A DNA stretch of 64,000 bases from Haloferax sp046557615 (GCF_046557615.1 NZ_JBKIII010000003.1:1-64000), one strand, 5' to 3'; positions 24,138 through 33,409 are shown, counted from the stretch's first letter. Notes: generated from the letters alone by a model not told the origin. Translations and numbers: made by a program.

Positions 24138-24617
24138 TCACTCCTCGTCACGGGACTCGTACGTGTTTTCGGATGTGTCGTCGGCGAAGAAGCCGAACGT
24201 CTCGTCGTCACGCAGGAGGTAGTCGTTTTCGAGCATTTCCGAGACCACCCGTCCGAGGGTGTCGAGTTCAGACTCGATATCGTCCACGACTGCAGTGTCG
24301 AGTGCGTCACGAGCCGCTTGCGGGAGCGTCGGCGACTGGAAGCCGACCTCGTCCGTCGTGGCGTCCCAGTAGAAGTCGAAGTCGTCGATCAGGTCGTACT
24401 CGACGACCACCTCGAAGGTGGCCGCGGTCAGCCCAGTCTGGGCTGCCCACTCCTCGAAAGCGTCGTTCCACGCGCCGTTCGCCAGGATCGTCTTGATATC
24501 TTCCCGGCGATAGTCGTCTTCGGGGTCGTTAACTGGATTATCGATTGCTTCGTACTCACCCCTGGGCTGGGGCCCGTGGAGCGATGGCGGGTCCGGAATC
24601 GAAACGTCGAGAGCCAT
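24138..24617 (-). CDS. Conserved haloarchaeal hypothetical protein
   Basis: 159 residues from ATG 24617 (MALDVSIPDPPSLHGPQPRG; an upstream in-frame start adds 9 residues). Very acidic, soluble. It contains AIDNPVNDPEDDYRREDIKT, the segment AWNDAFEEWAAQTGLTAATF, VVEYDLIDDFDFYWDATTD, and LGRVVSEMLENDYLLRDDET. No catalytic motif is visible. The pattern recurs in many haloarchaea as far as I recall, but has no function. It is convergent with the antiporter gene, 98 bp away. Confidence 0.65.
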   Translation of the reverse strand: MALDVSIPDPPSLHGPQPRGEYEAIDNPVNDPEDDYRREDIKTILANGAWNDAFEEWAAQTGLTAATFEVVVEYDLIDDFDFYWDATTDEVGFQSPTLPQAARDALDTAVVDDIESELDTLGRVVSEMLENDYLLRDDETFGFFADDTSENTYESRDEE

Positions 24618-24733
24618 ACCGAGATTTTGGCTATTCAACAGCAAATACGCTCCGCCCCTCCTGATGGTTGATGTGGGGAATCATCTTCATCGTGTTGATG
24701 ATTGTCTCAATATCGCTCTGGGCGAAACTGCGT

Positions 24734-25240
24734 TCACTCGAGCGACCGCATCGTGTCGATCTCTCCGAGTTCCGTCCAGTCGTCATCGGGAGCGGCGTAC
24801 CGCCGAACGACGGGCGTACTCCACCGCCCGTCATTGTATTCTGCGCGCAGTTCGTATCGGGCATCCTCGTCCGGTGGCCGAATTTCTAACAGAAGCCGTT
24901 CGTGTGGAGTGTACGTGATCGGATTGACCCGCCCGTGTATGGTGGTTCCATCGGCGAGAGTCACGGACGCCTCCTGGAAGATATCCAATCCGGCGAGCGT
25001 CTCGATTAGATATCGGATTGCGTTCTCTGAGGTCAGCCGGTGTCCTTCGGTCTGCTTGAAAAACGTCGCGTCTGTAATCGGGTCGATGCCTTCTGCTTCG
25101 AGTCGGCGGTTCTCCTGCTGGACTCGCATACTCATGAGCCGTTGTATCTCGCGCAATCGGAAGGCGATCGTCCGGATCTCATCTCGTGTATCCGATTCTT
25201 TGGTTTTGGGTGTCTCTCCACGGTTTGGTTGCTCAACCAT
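24734..25240 (-). CDS. Conserved hypothetical protein
   Basis: 168 residues from ATG 25240 (MVEQPNRGETPKTKES; a start 27 bp upstream is possible). N-terminal charged helix with IRTIAFRLREIQRLMSMRVQ and QENRRLEAEGIDP, then LTSENAIRYLIETLAGLDIF and a beta-rich C-terminus, VTLADGTTIHGRVNPITYTP-HERLLLEIRPPDEDARYELR. No transmembrane segment and no recognised domain. It sits alone between two divergent/convergent gaps. Confidence 0.6.
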   Translation of the reverse strand: MVEQPNRGETPKTKESDTRDEIRTIAFRLREIQRLMSMRVQQENRRLEAEGIDPITDATFFKQTEGHRLTSENAIRYLIETLAGLDIFQEASVTLADGTTIHGRVNPITYTPHERLLLEIRPPDEDARYELRAEYNDGRWSTPVVRRYAAPDDDWTELGEIDTMRSLE

Positions 25241-25509
25241 GGTAGTGTGTATCACCCCGATGCCCAATAATAGTATGCGGACACCCGTCCTCCGGATACT
25301 GTGGAGCCGCGTGTTCGTCGCTTACTCCTCGTCCCCAGTCTCCACGTGATCTTCGACCCGGCGTCTGATACCGATACGGACCGGTCTCTCACTCATTGGT
25401 GGGTTCCCATCGGGAGCGGTAATGTTCGAGTAGATGGTTTGACTTGGCCATCTACATCTCTCGTCATAGCCGTAAATGTGGGATGCAGAAGAAAAGATAG
25501 TTATCCCTG

Positions 25510-27090
25510 CTACCCAAGCGAGATTTCGACCAGGGACATCTCGTTCGCAGGAACAACACTTTCGAGGACAGTCTCCACCTCGGACCACGTCTCTGGCCGG
25601 TAGCTATCGATTCCGAAGCTCTCGGCGAATCGCTCGAAGTCAGGGTTCGTCAGTTCGGTCCCGAAGTGTTCACCGGTGTGTGCGAGCTGGTTCTCCGAGA
25701 TGAGGCCGTAGTCGTCATCGTTGAACACGACGATCGTATACCCGAGGTCGAGGCGGGTTGCCGTCTCTATCTCGGCTGCATTCATCAGAAACCCACCGTC
25801 GCCGGTCGCGACGACGACGTTCGCATCGGTCGCGAGATCGGCAGCGATTCCGCCAGGGACGGCGATTCCCATACTTGCCAACCCGTTCGAGATGATGCAC
25901 GTGTTGGGTTCGTAGGTGGGGAAATTCTGTGCGATTGCCATCTTGTGACTCCCAACGTCGGAGAGCAGAATGTCTTCGTCAGCCATCGCCTCCCGGAGGA
26001 ACGGAAGCGTCCGTTTCACCGAGAGCGGGTCGTCTGAGTCGGGTTTTCGTTGCACGTCTGCGACGATTCGCTCACGCAGGTCCTGGCACCACTCTGGCCC
26101 AGGCGCTGATTCGAGACGCATCCGTAGCTCTCGGAGGACGGCCGAGATGTCAGCGACAATTTCCACGTCAGGATTGTAGTGTCGGTATACTTCAGCAGGT
26201 TCGTGATCGACGTGGATGATGGCCTTATCGAGGTCGGCGTTCCACGAGCGAGGGTCGTGCTCAGCGATGTCGTAGCCGACTGCGAGTACACAATCGGCCC
26301 GGGAGATTGCCGTGGATGCCTCGGACTGCGGTCCAGAACCGAGCGTCATCAGCGAATCGTCGAGCCGATCCGAGACCGCTCCCTTCCCCATGTACGTCGC
26401 GACGACGGGCATCCCAGCGTGGTCGACCAGCTCTCGCAACCGGTTCGATGTTGACGTTCGGACGGCACCGTTACCGGCTAACACCAGCGGGGTATCTGCG
26501 TTCTCGAGGAGTTCGACGGCGCGGTCGAGCGACCGCTCGTCGGGGGCAGCCCGTCGCACACGTGGCCGAATTGGGAGCGGCTCTGCATCGAGCTCTTGTG
26601 CTGCTACGTCCTCGGGGAACTCGAGGTGGGTCGCACCGGGTTTCTCGTACTCGGCGAGCTTGAACGCCTTGCGTACTGACTCCGGGATGATCTCGGCATC
26701 GGTGATCTGTGTGTTCCACTTCACGACCGGCTCGAACATGTGGACGATGTCGAGGGCTTGGTGGCTCTCCTGGTGGAGACGTTCGAGCCCCCCTTGTCCC
26801 GTAATCGCGACAAGTGGGGACTTGTCCAAATGGGCGTCCGCGACACCCGTGAGAAGATTCGTGGCACCCGGTCCCAACGTGGAGAGGCAGACACCAGCTT
26901 CGCCTGTCAACCGGCCGTGGACGTCAGCCATGAACGCCGCACCCTGTTCGTGTCGAACCGGGATGAACTGAATGTCTGAATCTCGAAGTGAGAACAGCAG
27001 GGCCTCGAGTTCCTCTCCGGGGAGCCCGAACACGTACTCGACACCCTCTGTTTCGAGACACCTGACGAGGAGGTCGGATGCCTTCATCAT
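25510..27090 (-). CDS. TPP-dependent enzyme, acetolactate-synthase-like
   Basis: 526 residues. Three TPP-enzyme domains: the Pyr domain with GLPGEELEALLFSLR and the activating Glu in PVRHEQGAAFMADVHGR, a central domain (about 190-330), and the PP domain with VVATGDGGFLMNAAEIETA and a following N-D-D-D (the G-D-G...N thiamine-diphosphate motif). The ITGQGGLERLHQESHQALDI and 'P-v-v-K-W-N' stretches resemble catabolic AlsS rather than IlvB. No regulatory small-subunit gene is near. It starts 4 bp inside the aldehyde dehydrogenase gene (27087-27090), so the two form an operon; that pairing fits 2-oxo acid decarboxylation followed by aldehyde oxidation as well as acetolactate synthesis. Confidence 0.8.
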   Translation of the reverse strand: MMKASDLLVRCLETEGVEYVFGLPGEELEALLFSLRDSDIQFIPVRHEQGAAFMADVHGRLTGEAGVCLSTLGPGATNLLTGVADAHLDKSPLVAITGQGGLERLHQESHQALDIVHMFEPVVKWNTQITDAEIIPESVRKAFKLAEYEKPGATHLEFPEDVAAQELDAEPLPIRPRVRRAAPDERSLDRAVELLENADTPLVLAGNGAVRTSTSNRLRELVDHAGMPVVATYMGKGAVSDRLDDSLMTLGSGPQSEASTAISRADCVLAVGYDIAEHDPRSWNADLDKAIIHVDHEPAEVYRHYNPDVEIVADISAVLRELRMRLESAPGPEWCQDLRERIVADVQRKPDSDDPLSVKRTLPFLREAMADEDILLSDVGSHKMAIAQNFPTYEPNTCIISNGLASMGIAVPGGIAADLATDANVVVATGDGGFLMNAAEIETATRLDLGYTIVVFNDDDYGLISENQLAHTGEHFGTELTNPDFERFAESFGIDSYRPETWSEVETVLESVVPANEMSLVEISLG

Positions 27091-28448
27091 TCCACCCAGA
27101 CGGTCTTGCGATTGACGAACTCCATGATGCCCGCATTCGAGAGTTCTCGGCCGTAGCCAGATTCCTTGACCCCACCGAACGGGACCCGTGGGTCGGACTT
27201 CACTAGCTGATTCACATACACGTTACCAGCGTCGATCTGTCGAGCGAGTCGCTCACCGCGCTCACGGTCTTCGGTCCAGATGCTCGCACCCAGACCGAAC
27301 TCCGTGTCGTTGGCTTTCGCGACCGCCGCGGTCTCGTCTGGGACCTCGTAGACGGCGGCGACGGGACCGAACGTCTCCTCGCTGTCGGCCGGGCAGCCCT
27401 CAGGGATATCGGCGAGGATTGTCGGGGGGTAGTACGCACCCTGCCGGTCGAGGGGTTCACCACCTGTGACGACCCGTGCACCCGCCTCGACGCTCGCCTC
27501 TACCTGTCCGTGGAGGTCCTCCAGGAGATCTTGACGGGCCTGTGGACCGACGTCGGTCTCCTCGTCCATCGGATCGCCAACCGTGAGTGACGAGACCACC
27601 TCGGTGAACCGGTCGAGGAACGCCTGATACACGTCCGTGTGAACGATGAATCGTTTGGCTGCGATACAGGACTGCCCACCGTTCTGGTTTCGCGCCCACG
27701 CGCCGGTCTCCGCGGCGGCCGAAATATCTGCGTCGTCGAGAACGATGAACGGGTCGCTTCCACCGAGTTCCAGCACTGTCTTCTTGAGGTGTTCGCCCGC
27801 TGTCGACGCGACGGCCTTCCCGGCCGGTCCACTTCCGGTCAGTGTCGCGGCCCGGACGCGGTCGTCCGCGAGGATCCCCTCAACGAGATCCGACGGGACC
27901 AACAGTGACTGGAAGACCCCTTCGGGGTAGCCAGCCTCACGAAACACCTCCTCGATTGCCATCGAACAGCCGGGGACGTTAGAGGCGTGTTTCAGCAACC
28001 CGACGTTGCCCGCCGTCAGCGAGGGGGCGGCGAACCTGAACACCTGCCAGAACGGGAAGTTCCACGGCATTACTGCGAGGACCGGTCCCAGTGGCTCGTA
28101 GACAGTCTCGACCGCCGCTCCCGGTGGACTGGGGTGTCCCTCGGGTTCCAGGTACGCGCTCGCATGTTCCGCGTAGTGATCACAGCCCCACGCGCACTTT
28201 TCGACCTCTGCGATAGCTTGCGAGACCGGTTTTCCCATCTCGCGAGTCATCGTTTCGGCGTACTTGCGTTTGTTCTCCCGCAGGACCTCACCGGCAGCCG
28301 CAAGCAGTTCTTCGCGTTCCCGAACCGGCCGGAGGCGCCAGTCTTCGAACGCTGCATTCGCCCGACTGAGCGCTTTTTCGACCTCCGATTGGGTATGTTC
28401 AGCGTACGATTCGATTCGCTCGCCAGTCGACGGGTCGACTACGTCCAT
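27087..28448 (-). CDS. gabD: NAD(P)-dependent aldehyde dehydrogenase, succinate-semialdehyde type
   Basis: 453 residues. Marks of the ALDH superfamily in order: VLAVMPWNFPFWQVFRFAAP, LTGSGPAGKAVAS, the catalytic Glu in KKTVLELGGSDPFIVLDDAD, the catalytic Cys in NQNGGQSCIAAKRFIVH, and SEETFGPVAAVYEV. Closest by eye to bacterial succinate-semialdehyde dehydrogenases (shorter N-terminus, G-G-Q-s-C). It oxidises an aldehyde to the acid. First gene of a two-gene unit with the TPP enzyme, overlapping it by 4 bp. The substrate is unproven; the partner suggests an aldehyde made by 2-oxo acid decarboxylation. Confidence 0.8.
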   Translation of the reverse strand: MDVVDPSTGERIESYAEHTQSEVEKALSRANAAFEDWRLRPVREREELLAAAGEVLRENKRKYAETMTREMGKPVSQAIAEVEKCAWGCDHYAEHASAYLEPEGHPSPPGAAVETVYEPLGPVLAVMPWNFPFWQVFRFAAPSLTAGNVGLLKHASNVPGCSMAIEEVFREAGYPEGVFQSLLVPSDLVEGILADDRVRAATLTGSGPAGKAVASTAGEHLKKTVLELGGSDPFIVLDDADISAAAETGAWARNQNGGQSCIAAKRFIVHTDVYQAFLDRFTEVVSSLTVGDPMDEETDVGPQARQDLLEDLHGQVEASVEAGARVVTGGEPLDRQGAYYPPTILADIPEGCPADSEETFGPVAAVYEVPDETAAVAKANDTEFGLGASIWTEDRERGERLARQIDAGNVYVNQLVKSDPRVPFGGVKESGYGRELSNAGIMEFVNRKTVWVE

Positions 28449-28627
28449 ACCCGTGTGAATTGGATGTGCAAGAGGTTAACTCACAGGGGAGCCGTCGACT
28501 CCTGTCCGTCTGCGGAGTGGACTGCACCGCACCGAGATGCCAGCCATATCGAGCACCAAGGGTACGTTCAGAGTAGATCCCGGCGACACGCGTGACGTGG
28601 TGTGATCCGAGAGGATCGAATGCATCC

Positions 28628-29201
28628 TCACAAACGCCCGGAGACAGATCTGTCACCGGTCTCAGCCGTCGGCGGGGACTGCCCACGTTCGCCAGCCGGA
28701 CCGATTCCTCGCCGCAGTTCGAGCGCCCTCGCGTAATCGGCCTGTGAGAGCATCCCCCACAACTGAACCGTTTTCCTCGACGAGTGCGTACGATGTCTTC
28801 GTGGTGCTGCTCTCCACGAGTGTGTCGAAGGCACTTGCCGTCGCCTGCACAGTTAGTGGTTCTCCGACCATCACGTCGGCAACCAGAGTGGTTGCACGGT
28901 TGTGCTGGTCGACGTTGTTCAGGTGTTGCAGTGAGACGACACCGACAGTGGCGCCCGTCTCGTTGGTGACACAATACTCGGTTCGCCGATCGGCGAGCAT
29001 CTGATCGACGAACTCGGCGACTGTCGAAGTGGCAGGGATGGTGCGTGGATCACGCGTCATGACGTCCGCGACGGTGAGTCCAGCGAGCAAATCTTCGAGT
29101 GCCGTCGTGCGGGACTCGGAGGTCGCCGCCCCGTAGATGAACAGTGCGACGAGGAGGAAGATGACGTTGAACGAAAACACACCGATCACAGCGAACAGCA
29201 A
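28628..29201 (-). pseudogene. CBS-pair protein remnant, truncated and frameshifted
   Basis: From 29201 the frame gives a hydrophobic start (FAVIGVFSFNVIFLLVALFI) then two CBS units, TVADVMTRDPRTIPATSTVA and TLVADVMVGEPLTVQATASA. It resembles the C-terminus of a membrane site-2 protease with a CBS pair, whose protease half is missing. In frame the end is nonsense after ENGSVVG, but one base away the frame reads GMLSQADYARALELRRGIG, the normal end of a second CBS. The shift falls at the run of five G (minus strand) at 28753-28757, so a one-base insertion or a sequencing error. Downstream of the aldehyde dehydrogenase on the same strand. Confidence 0.65.
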
Positions 29202-29300
29202 TGCGACGGAGATGTATCGGGTGCTTCAGTGATGGAACCACCGTTACCCATCGACCGCAGGCATACGAACGTTAATTCGCTTGGCCGTTCTCTACCGACT

Positions 29301-29729
29301 ATGGCCGAGTTTCCTGACGAACGACAACTTGTACTACGGGCGCGTTCCCAGTTGGACCGGTGGACGAAAAATGCCCGAATGGAGGCGTACACTGAACTGT
29401 TCGAAGGTGACGATCCCATCCTCTCCTCCGAAGAGATACAACTGCTCGATGCGCTCGACTCTGAACTGGAGCGAGAGGGCGGCGATGGTGTCTGGGGAAC
29501 TGACCAATACGGGATCCACACAGCGGGGACCTCGAGTTCGGATACCTCCCTCGGTGTGGTCTGTGTCTATCACCCACAGATCAGCAAAGACTCCGTCCTT
29601 CGTGGAGGAGACGGTCTCGACGACGAGACCGAAGAGCGACTCAATGCAGCGCTCTGGAAATACAGCGAGCGCGTCGCAACACTCATCGAAGAGAAGCTCC
29701 ACGAATTTACCCGTCAAACGCAGAGCTGA
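29301..29729 (+). CDS. Conserved hypothetical protein
   Basis: 142 residues from ATG 29301 (MAEFPDERQLVLRARSQLDR). An acidic soluble protein: RWTKNARMEAYTELFEGDDP, ILSSEEIQLLDALDSELERE, GVWGTDQYGIHTAG, LGVVCVYHPQ, ALWKYSERVATLIEEKLHEF. It looks like a haloarchaeal DUF7539-type family, of unknown role. It may use the promoter in the 100 bp after the CBS remnant. No partner. Confidence 0.6.
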   Translation: MAEFPDERQLVLRARSQLDRWTKNARMEAYTELFEGDDPILSSEEIQLLDALDSELEREGGDGVWGTDQYGIHTAGTSSSDTSLGVVCVYHPQISKDSVLRGGDGLDDETEERLNAALWKYSERVATLIEEKLHEFTRQTQS

Positions 29730-29772
29730 CGATTCGTCTCACCACTTTTACCAAATCGGTATCGGTGTGCAA

Positions 29773-29964
29773 CTAATGTCTGGTTCGCTCGTGTTCGGGT
29801 GCGAGATTTAAAAATACGTCTTCCTCGGCTCCACACTCCGGACAGGTGTGCACGAAGTGGAGACCGTCCTCATCGCGCTTTTCCATCCGCCACTCCGACT
29901 GGGAGCGGGCTTCGTTCCCGCACACTGGACAGCGCTTGGGATGGTCCTGGAGATAAGTGCTCAT
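29773..29964 (-). CDS. HVO_0649-type small zinc-finger protein
   Basis: 63 residues from ATG 29964 (MSTYLQDHPKRCPVCGNEA). Two CxxC knuckles, CPVC and CPEC, 27 residues apart, with GLHFVHTCPECGAEEDVFLN typical of the family. Such one-domain zinc proteins are common in haloarchaea; some affect swarming or biofilm formation, but nothing can be said about this one. Convergent with the gene at 29301. Confidence 0.7.
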   Translation of the reverse strand: MSTYLQDHPKRCPVCGNEARSQSEWRMEKRDEDGLHFVHTCPECGAEEDVFLNLAPEHERTRH

Positions 29965-30187
29965 GAAATCGATGAACGACTTCGTTCCATGGTGGTATGA
30001 CCGCATTGCCTGTTACGTACGGCGGCCACGCTATTAGCTTACACCTCCTTTTTGTCCGTCTGCTCAGCGAAGAATAGCTGACCGACGTTGTTGAACGCCT
30101 TCAGTAGTATTCAGGGTCACATTCAAATACATCGTGGTAATAGAGCGTTCTCGGGTTCTCAATCCGGAACAGAACTTCAATTGTAGA

Positions 30188-30239
30188 GGCTCTGTTGAAA
30201 CCCTCTGTTGCTGATAGTTTGTTGAGGCCGTGCTGAATG
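30188..30239 (+). repeat. Isolated insertion-sequence left end
   Basis: GGCTCTGTTGAAA (30188-30200) is followed 36 bp later by AATGCAGGCC, the same layout as at 33410-33470, where AATGCAGGCC is the start of an IS5-type transposase. Here the frame after MQA is not transposase-like, so only the end remains. Confidence 0.5.
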
Positions 30240-30546
30240 CAGGCCACGAGTCTCCCACGGCAGGCACAAATATCAAGAGAGACATCTTCCACCGTCGGGA
30301 TCACTTGCCACTCCACCCGTCTGATTGTGGGACAATACGTGTGGTCGGCCTCCCAAATTTCATGTGTGCATAGCTTCCGGAACTTCCGTGGGATAACGTT
30401 CTTTCTTGAAAATAATCGGGAACTCAATCGAACCGGTCGACACCGGAGATTTCGCTGACGAAAAGCACTGCCGAGAATCCCACTCATCGGGAATGTTCGT
30501 CAAACCGGTTACGTCACTTATTACCTTGCCGGACGTAGATGTCCAT

Positions 30547-30804
30547 ATGGCTCGTAAAATCAAGTTCAGTGACGTTTCGACCTTGCTTGATGAAATTGAG
30601 TATCCCATCAGTCGGACGACAGCATCGGAAGAACTCTCCGATGTTAGGTTGATATTGGCCGACGGTGAGACAAATCTAGGCAAGTTGGTTTCCGAGACTT
30701 CCCGTGACTCGTTCGAATCGGCTGATGATATCAAGTCCGAACTTCACAACGTGCTTCCACGGGAGGCGGTCGGGGAACCATATCAATCTGAGGGAGACGC
30801 GTAA
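30547..30804 (+). CDS. DUF5789 family protein, third of three
   Basis: 85 residues from ATG 30547 (MARKIKFSDVSTLLDEIEYP). The family pattern: DEIEYPISRTTASEELSDVR, LILADGETNLGKLVSETSRD, FESADDIKSELHNVLPREAV. Acidic, soluble. Like the other two copies it is preceded by a non-coding remnant. It lies 307 bp downstream of the IS end at 30188, in a stretch with no other gene. Confidence 0.75.
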   Translation: MARKIKFSDVSTLLDEIEYPISRTTASEELSDVRLILADGETNLGKLVSETSRDSFESADDIKSELHNVLPREAVGEPYQSEGDA

Positions 30805-31042
30805 CGACTCATATTCCGAGACCATAGGAAGACAGATTTGTCCAAGTCCAGCGACTAACGGCCCTTTTGGACCCATATCGTGACGGTCCAAGGAAGGATA
30901 TCACATCAGACAGCGGAAATCAACGAGTCACTTACTTACGACCGCTGTGCTGAACCCCTCCCCGGTATTCAGCACGCCACATCTGTCAACATCAGAGGAA
31001 TCCAACAGAGCAGGTCGACTCACCGTCTGCTCGCTGTGTCCG

Positions 31043-32251
31043 TTACCCGCCGAGCCACCACCCGTAGAGGTGCTCTTGAGCCTCAGCGTCGGATTGCTTC
31101 TTCGATTGGCCGTACGTCTTCCCCTTGAGGAGTTGGCGTTCAACCGCGTTTGCGGCAAGACGGAGTGCGTGCGTCGCGCCGTATCCTTCGCCATCGGCAG
31201 TGAAGTAGCCGCGGTCGGTCACCAGTCGAATCCGTGCCAACACGAGTGGTACGCCCCGACTCTGTTCCTTATGCTCCTGTAGTTCGATACTGGCCTTGAT
31301 GACGCTCATCTCGCCGTACTTCGAGGCTACACTCTCGATCAACGCGGAGACGTCGTCGTAGTCCATTCCCTCTAGCAAGTCGAGTCCGAACACCTGGACG
31401 GCGTTCCGGTCGTCGCGCTCCCAGGTGAGCGCCTCGATGACGTCCGTTTTTGTGATGATACCGATCGGCTCGTCGGTGTCGTCGGCCGTGACGACGAGCG
31501 AGGAAATCTCCCGCTCGAACATCGTCTCGACGACTTCGTCAAGTGGGACGCTTCGCCGGACCGTGACCACTGTATCGGACATCAGATTCCGCACTGGCAG
31601 GTCGAGCATCCGGTCGGCATCGCCTTCGCGCGCCCCGAACCCACCACGATTTTGTCCGCCACCGCCGCGGCCACTGAACCCACTCGGCGAACCCCCCTGG
31701 CTCTTGCTGCCGCCTCGCGTCGTGAACTCGATGACGTCGTACAGGCTCAGCAGACCCACGATGTCGTCCCCGTCGACGACCGGGAGATGGGCGATTCCGG
31801 CTTCCCGAAGCATATTGAGTGCTTTCCCGATCGTGGTGTCAGGGGTCGCACTGATCAACTCCGTTGTGTAGGCATCGTCGACAGTCACCGCGTCGAGGAA
31901 CGGCCGGACAGCTTCGAGGACGGCATCGCCGGTCACCACACCGATAACACGATCGCCATCTAGTATGGGGAGCGTCTTGGCGTCGCTACCGATCATGAGC
32001 CGTGCAACCTCGCGGACATCTTCGGTGCGGTCGACCGTCGGGACGTGCTGTACCTGTGAGCCGACCTTTGCCGAGGGCTGGTTGGACGAAGAAGCTAGCT
32101 GTCGGCGGCTGACGACTCCGCGATACTCGTCACCGTCTGTTACGATGACCGAATCGAGTTCCTGATTCTCGAACGCTCCGGCGACCTTCGAGAGCGGTGT
32201 GCCGATATCGAACTCCGTGAATTTTGGTGAGAGTATCTCAGAGATATCCAT
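31043..32251 (-). CDS. Four-CBS-domain protein with HPF/RaiA-like C-terminal domain
   Basis: 402 residues. CBS units at about 1-55, 60-112, 120-175 and 210-275, each with the 'd-v-v-x-x-x-d-x-x-I-G-v-v-t-x-x-d-v' pattern (VIVTDGDEYRGVVSRRQLAS; LPILDGDRVIGVVTGDAVLE; LPVVDGDDIVGLLSLYDVIE; PIGIITKTDVIEALT). A Gly/Arg/Gln-rich linker (GRGGGGQNRGGFGAREGDAD) separates the pairs. The tail, from VQVFGLDLLEGMDYDDVSAL to LRLAANAVERQLLKG, has the alternating basic/hydrophobic pattern of ribosome-hibernation factors (A-x-i-x-L-x-t-d-x-G-x-f-x-a-x-g-E-g). It may link adenosine-nucleotide state to ribosome silencing. Monocistronic. Confidence 0.8.
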   Translation of the reverse strand: MDISEILSPKFTEFDIGTPLSKVAGAFENQELDSVIVTDGDEYRGVVSRRQLASSSNQPSAKVGSQVQHVPTVDRTEDVREVARLMIGSDAKTLPILDGDRVIGVVTGDAVLEAVRPFLDAVTVDDAYTTELISATPDTTIGKALNMLREAGIAHLPVVDGDDIVGLLSLYDVIEFTTRGGSKSQGGSPSGFSGRGGGGQNRGGFGAREGDADRMLDLPVRNLMSDTVVTVRRSVPLDEVVETMFEREISSLVVTADDTDEPIGIITKTDVIEALTWERDDRNAVQVFGLDLLEGMDYDDVSALIESVASKYGEMSVIKASIELQEHKEQSRGVPLVLARIRLVTDRGYFTADGEGYGATHALRLAANAVERQLLKGKTYGQSKKQSDAEAQEHLYGWWLGG

Positions 32252-32705
32252 TGTGACTCTCTAGTCAGAGGGTCGCTGGACGGTTATGCTTGTTCCACTC
32301 CCCATTCATTCTGTACGAGTCTGTCTAAGTGACCATCTCCTGATTTTGAACTACCTGAATTTGCATAAGTTGGTCTTTTCAGGTTACAACGAGACACCCG
32401 CGACAGACCATTCATCCTGTCGAAACCGACCGCTCCGGTAGAAGACTTTGTTGTCGTATTTCAGCTGTAAAGACCAATGAATCATTCATGTCACTACCGG
32501 CCGCTACGGCGAGCAGTCACAAAGCAGTTCTCACGGCACGCACCTTGCCGGTGGCCGACGGACGCCACCTGCGTTCGGCGACGGAGCGGTGAGAGTTGTA
32601 CTACTATGTAGACTCCACCGGAACCCATACATAGTTGATTCTGTGACCGGACTGCACACCCTTGCACTGGCGACGCCAACACTCCTCCAGTAGACCCCGG
32701 TAGCG
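32252..32705. other. Intergenic region, no supported gene
   Basis: 454 bp. It includes the upstream region of the CBS protein (AT-rich 32280-32400) and a GC-rich stretch before the transporter remnant. Short open frames on the minus strand have no codon bias. No repeat was seen. Confidence 0.4.
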
Positions 32706-33313
32706 TTGCCAGTCTCGATTGACGTAGTCGTCGTGCTCGCCGTCGTCACCGTCACGCTCGTCCTGTTCGTCCTCCAGCCAGTCTCGATCGATACGACTGC
32801 CATCGCGCTGATGGTGCGCTCATCCTCCTCGGTCCGTGGACGGGCGTCTCCCCAGAGGAGGGCGTCTCGGGTTTCTCGAACCCCGCGACGCTCACTGTGC
32901 TGGCGATGTTCATCCTCAGCGAGGGGGTGCGACAGACCGGCGTCATCCAGATTCTCACACAGAAGATAGAGTCGTTCGCGGGCGGCAGCGAATTCCGACA
33001 GCTCCTCGCGACGTTCTACCTCGGCACCGCGATCATCACGGAGGTGGTGAGCAACAACGCGAGCGTCGTGTTGATGCTTCCAATCGCTGTCGACGTCGCG
33101 GGTCAACTCGGCGTCAACGCCTTCGCGTTCGCCCTCGCGGTGACGTTCGCCGCCAGCACGCCGTTACTCAGTCCGGTCGGCTACCAGACGGACCTCATGG
33201 TCTATGGACCTGGCGGCTACAAGTTCACCGACTTCGCGCGCGTCGGTGCGCCGCTCCAGCTCATCCTGACTGTCGTCACGACGGCCGGCATCGTGTTCTT
33301 CTGGGGAGTGTGA
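32706..33313 (+). pseudogene. SLC13/divalent-anion-type permease, frameshifted and internally deleted
   Basis: From TTG 32706 the translation PVSIDVVVVLAVVTVTLVLF matches the first helix of an SLC13-type permease. Around 32815 the frame shifts: LILLGPWTGVSPEEGVSGFS then NPATLTVLAMFILSEGVRQT. After IESFAGGSEFRQLLAT it jumps straight to LFYLGTAIITEVVSNNASVV (the second N-N-x-A/S motif), so most of the central membrane region and any TrkA-C domains (some 350-450 residues) are deleted. It ends at the correct C-terminus (VTTAGIVFFWGV). One frameshift and one in-frame deletion: inactive. Confidence 0.75.
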
Positions 33314-33409
33314 CGCGACAAAACCACGACTGCGGCGTGTGCAAGGCGGCGAAACAGCAGCCGCCCCCTACGAGAGCTCACACTTACAACGGCAACAACG
33401 GGGAGAAGT

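Noticed and set aside
24668..24889. Plus-strand ORF with a hydrophobic start (WGIIFIVLMIVSISLWAKL)
   Set aside because: It looks like a membrane helix, but most of the frame is antisense to the better supported gene at 24734-25240 and loses protein character after 25 residues.
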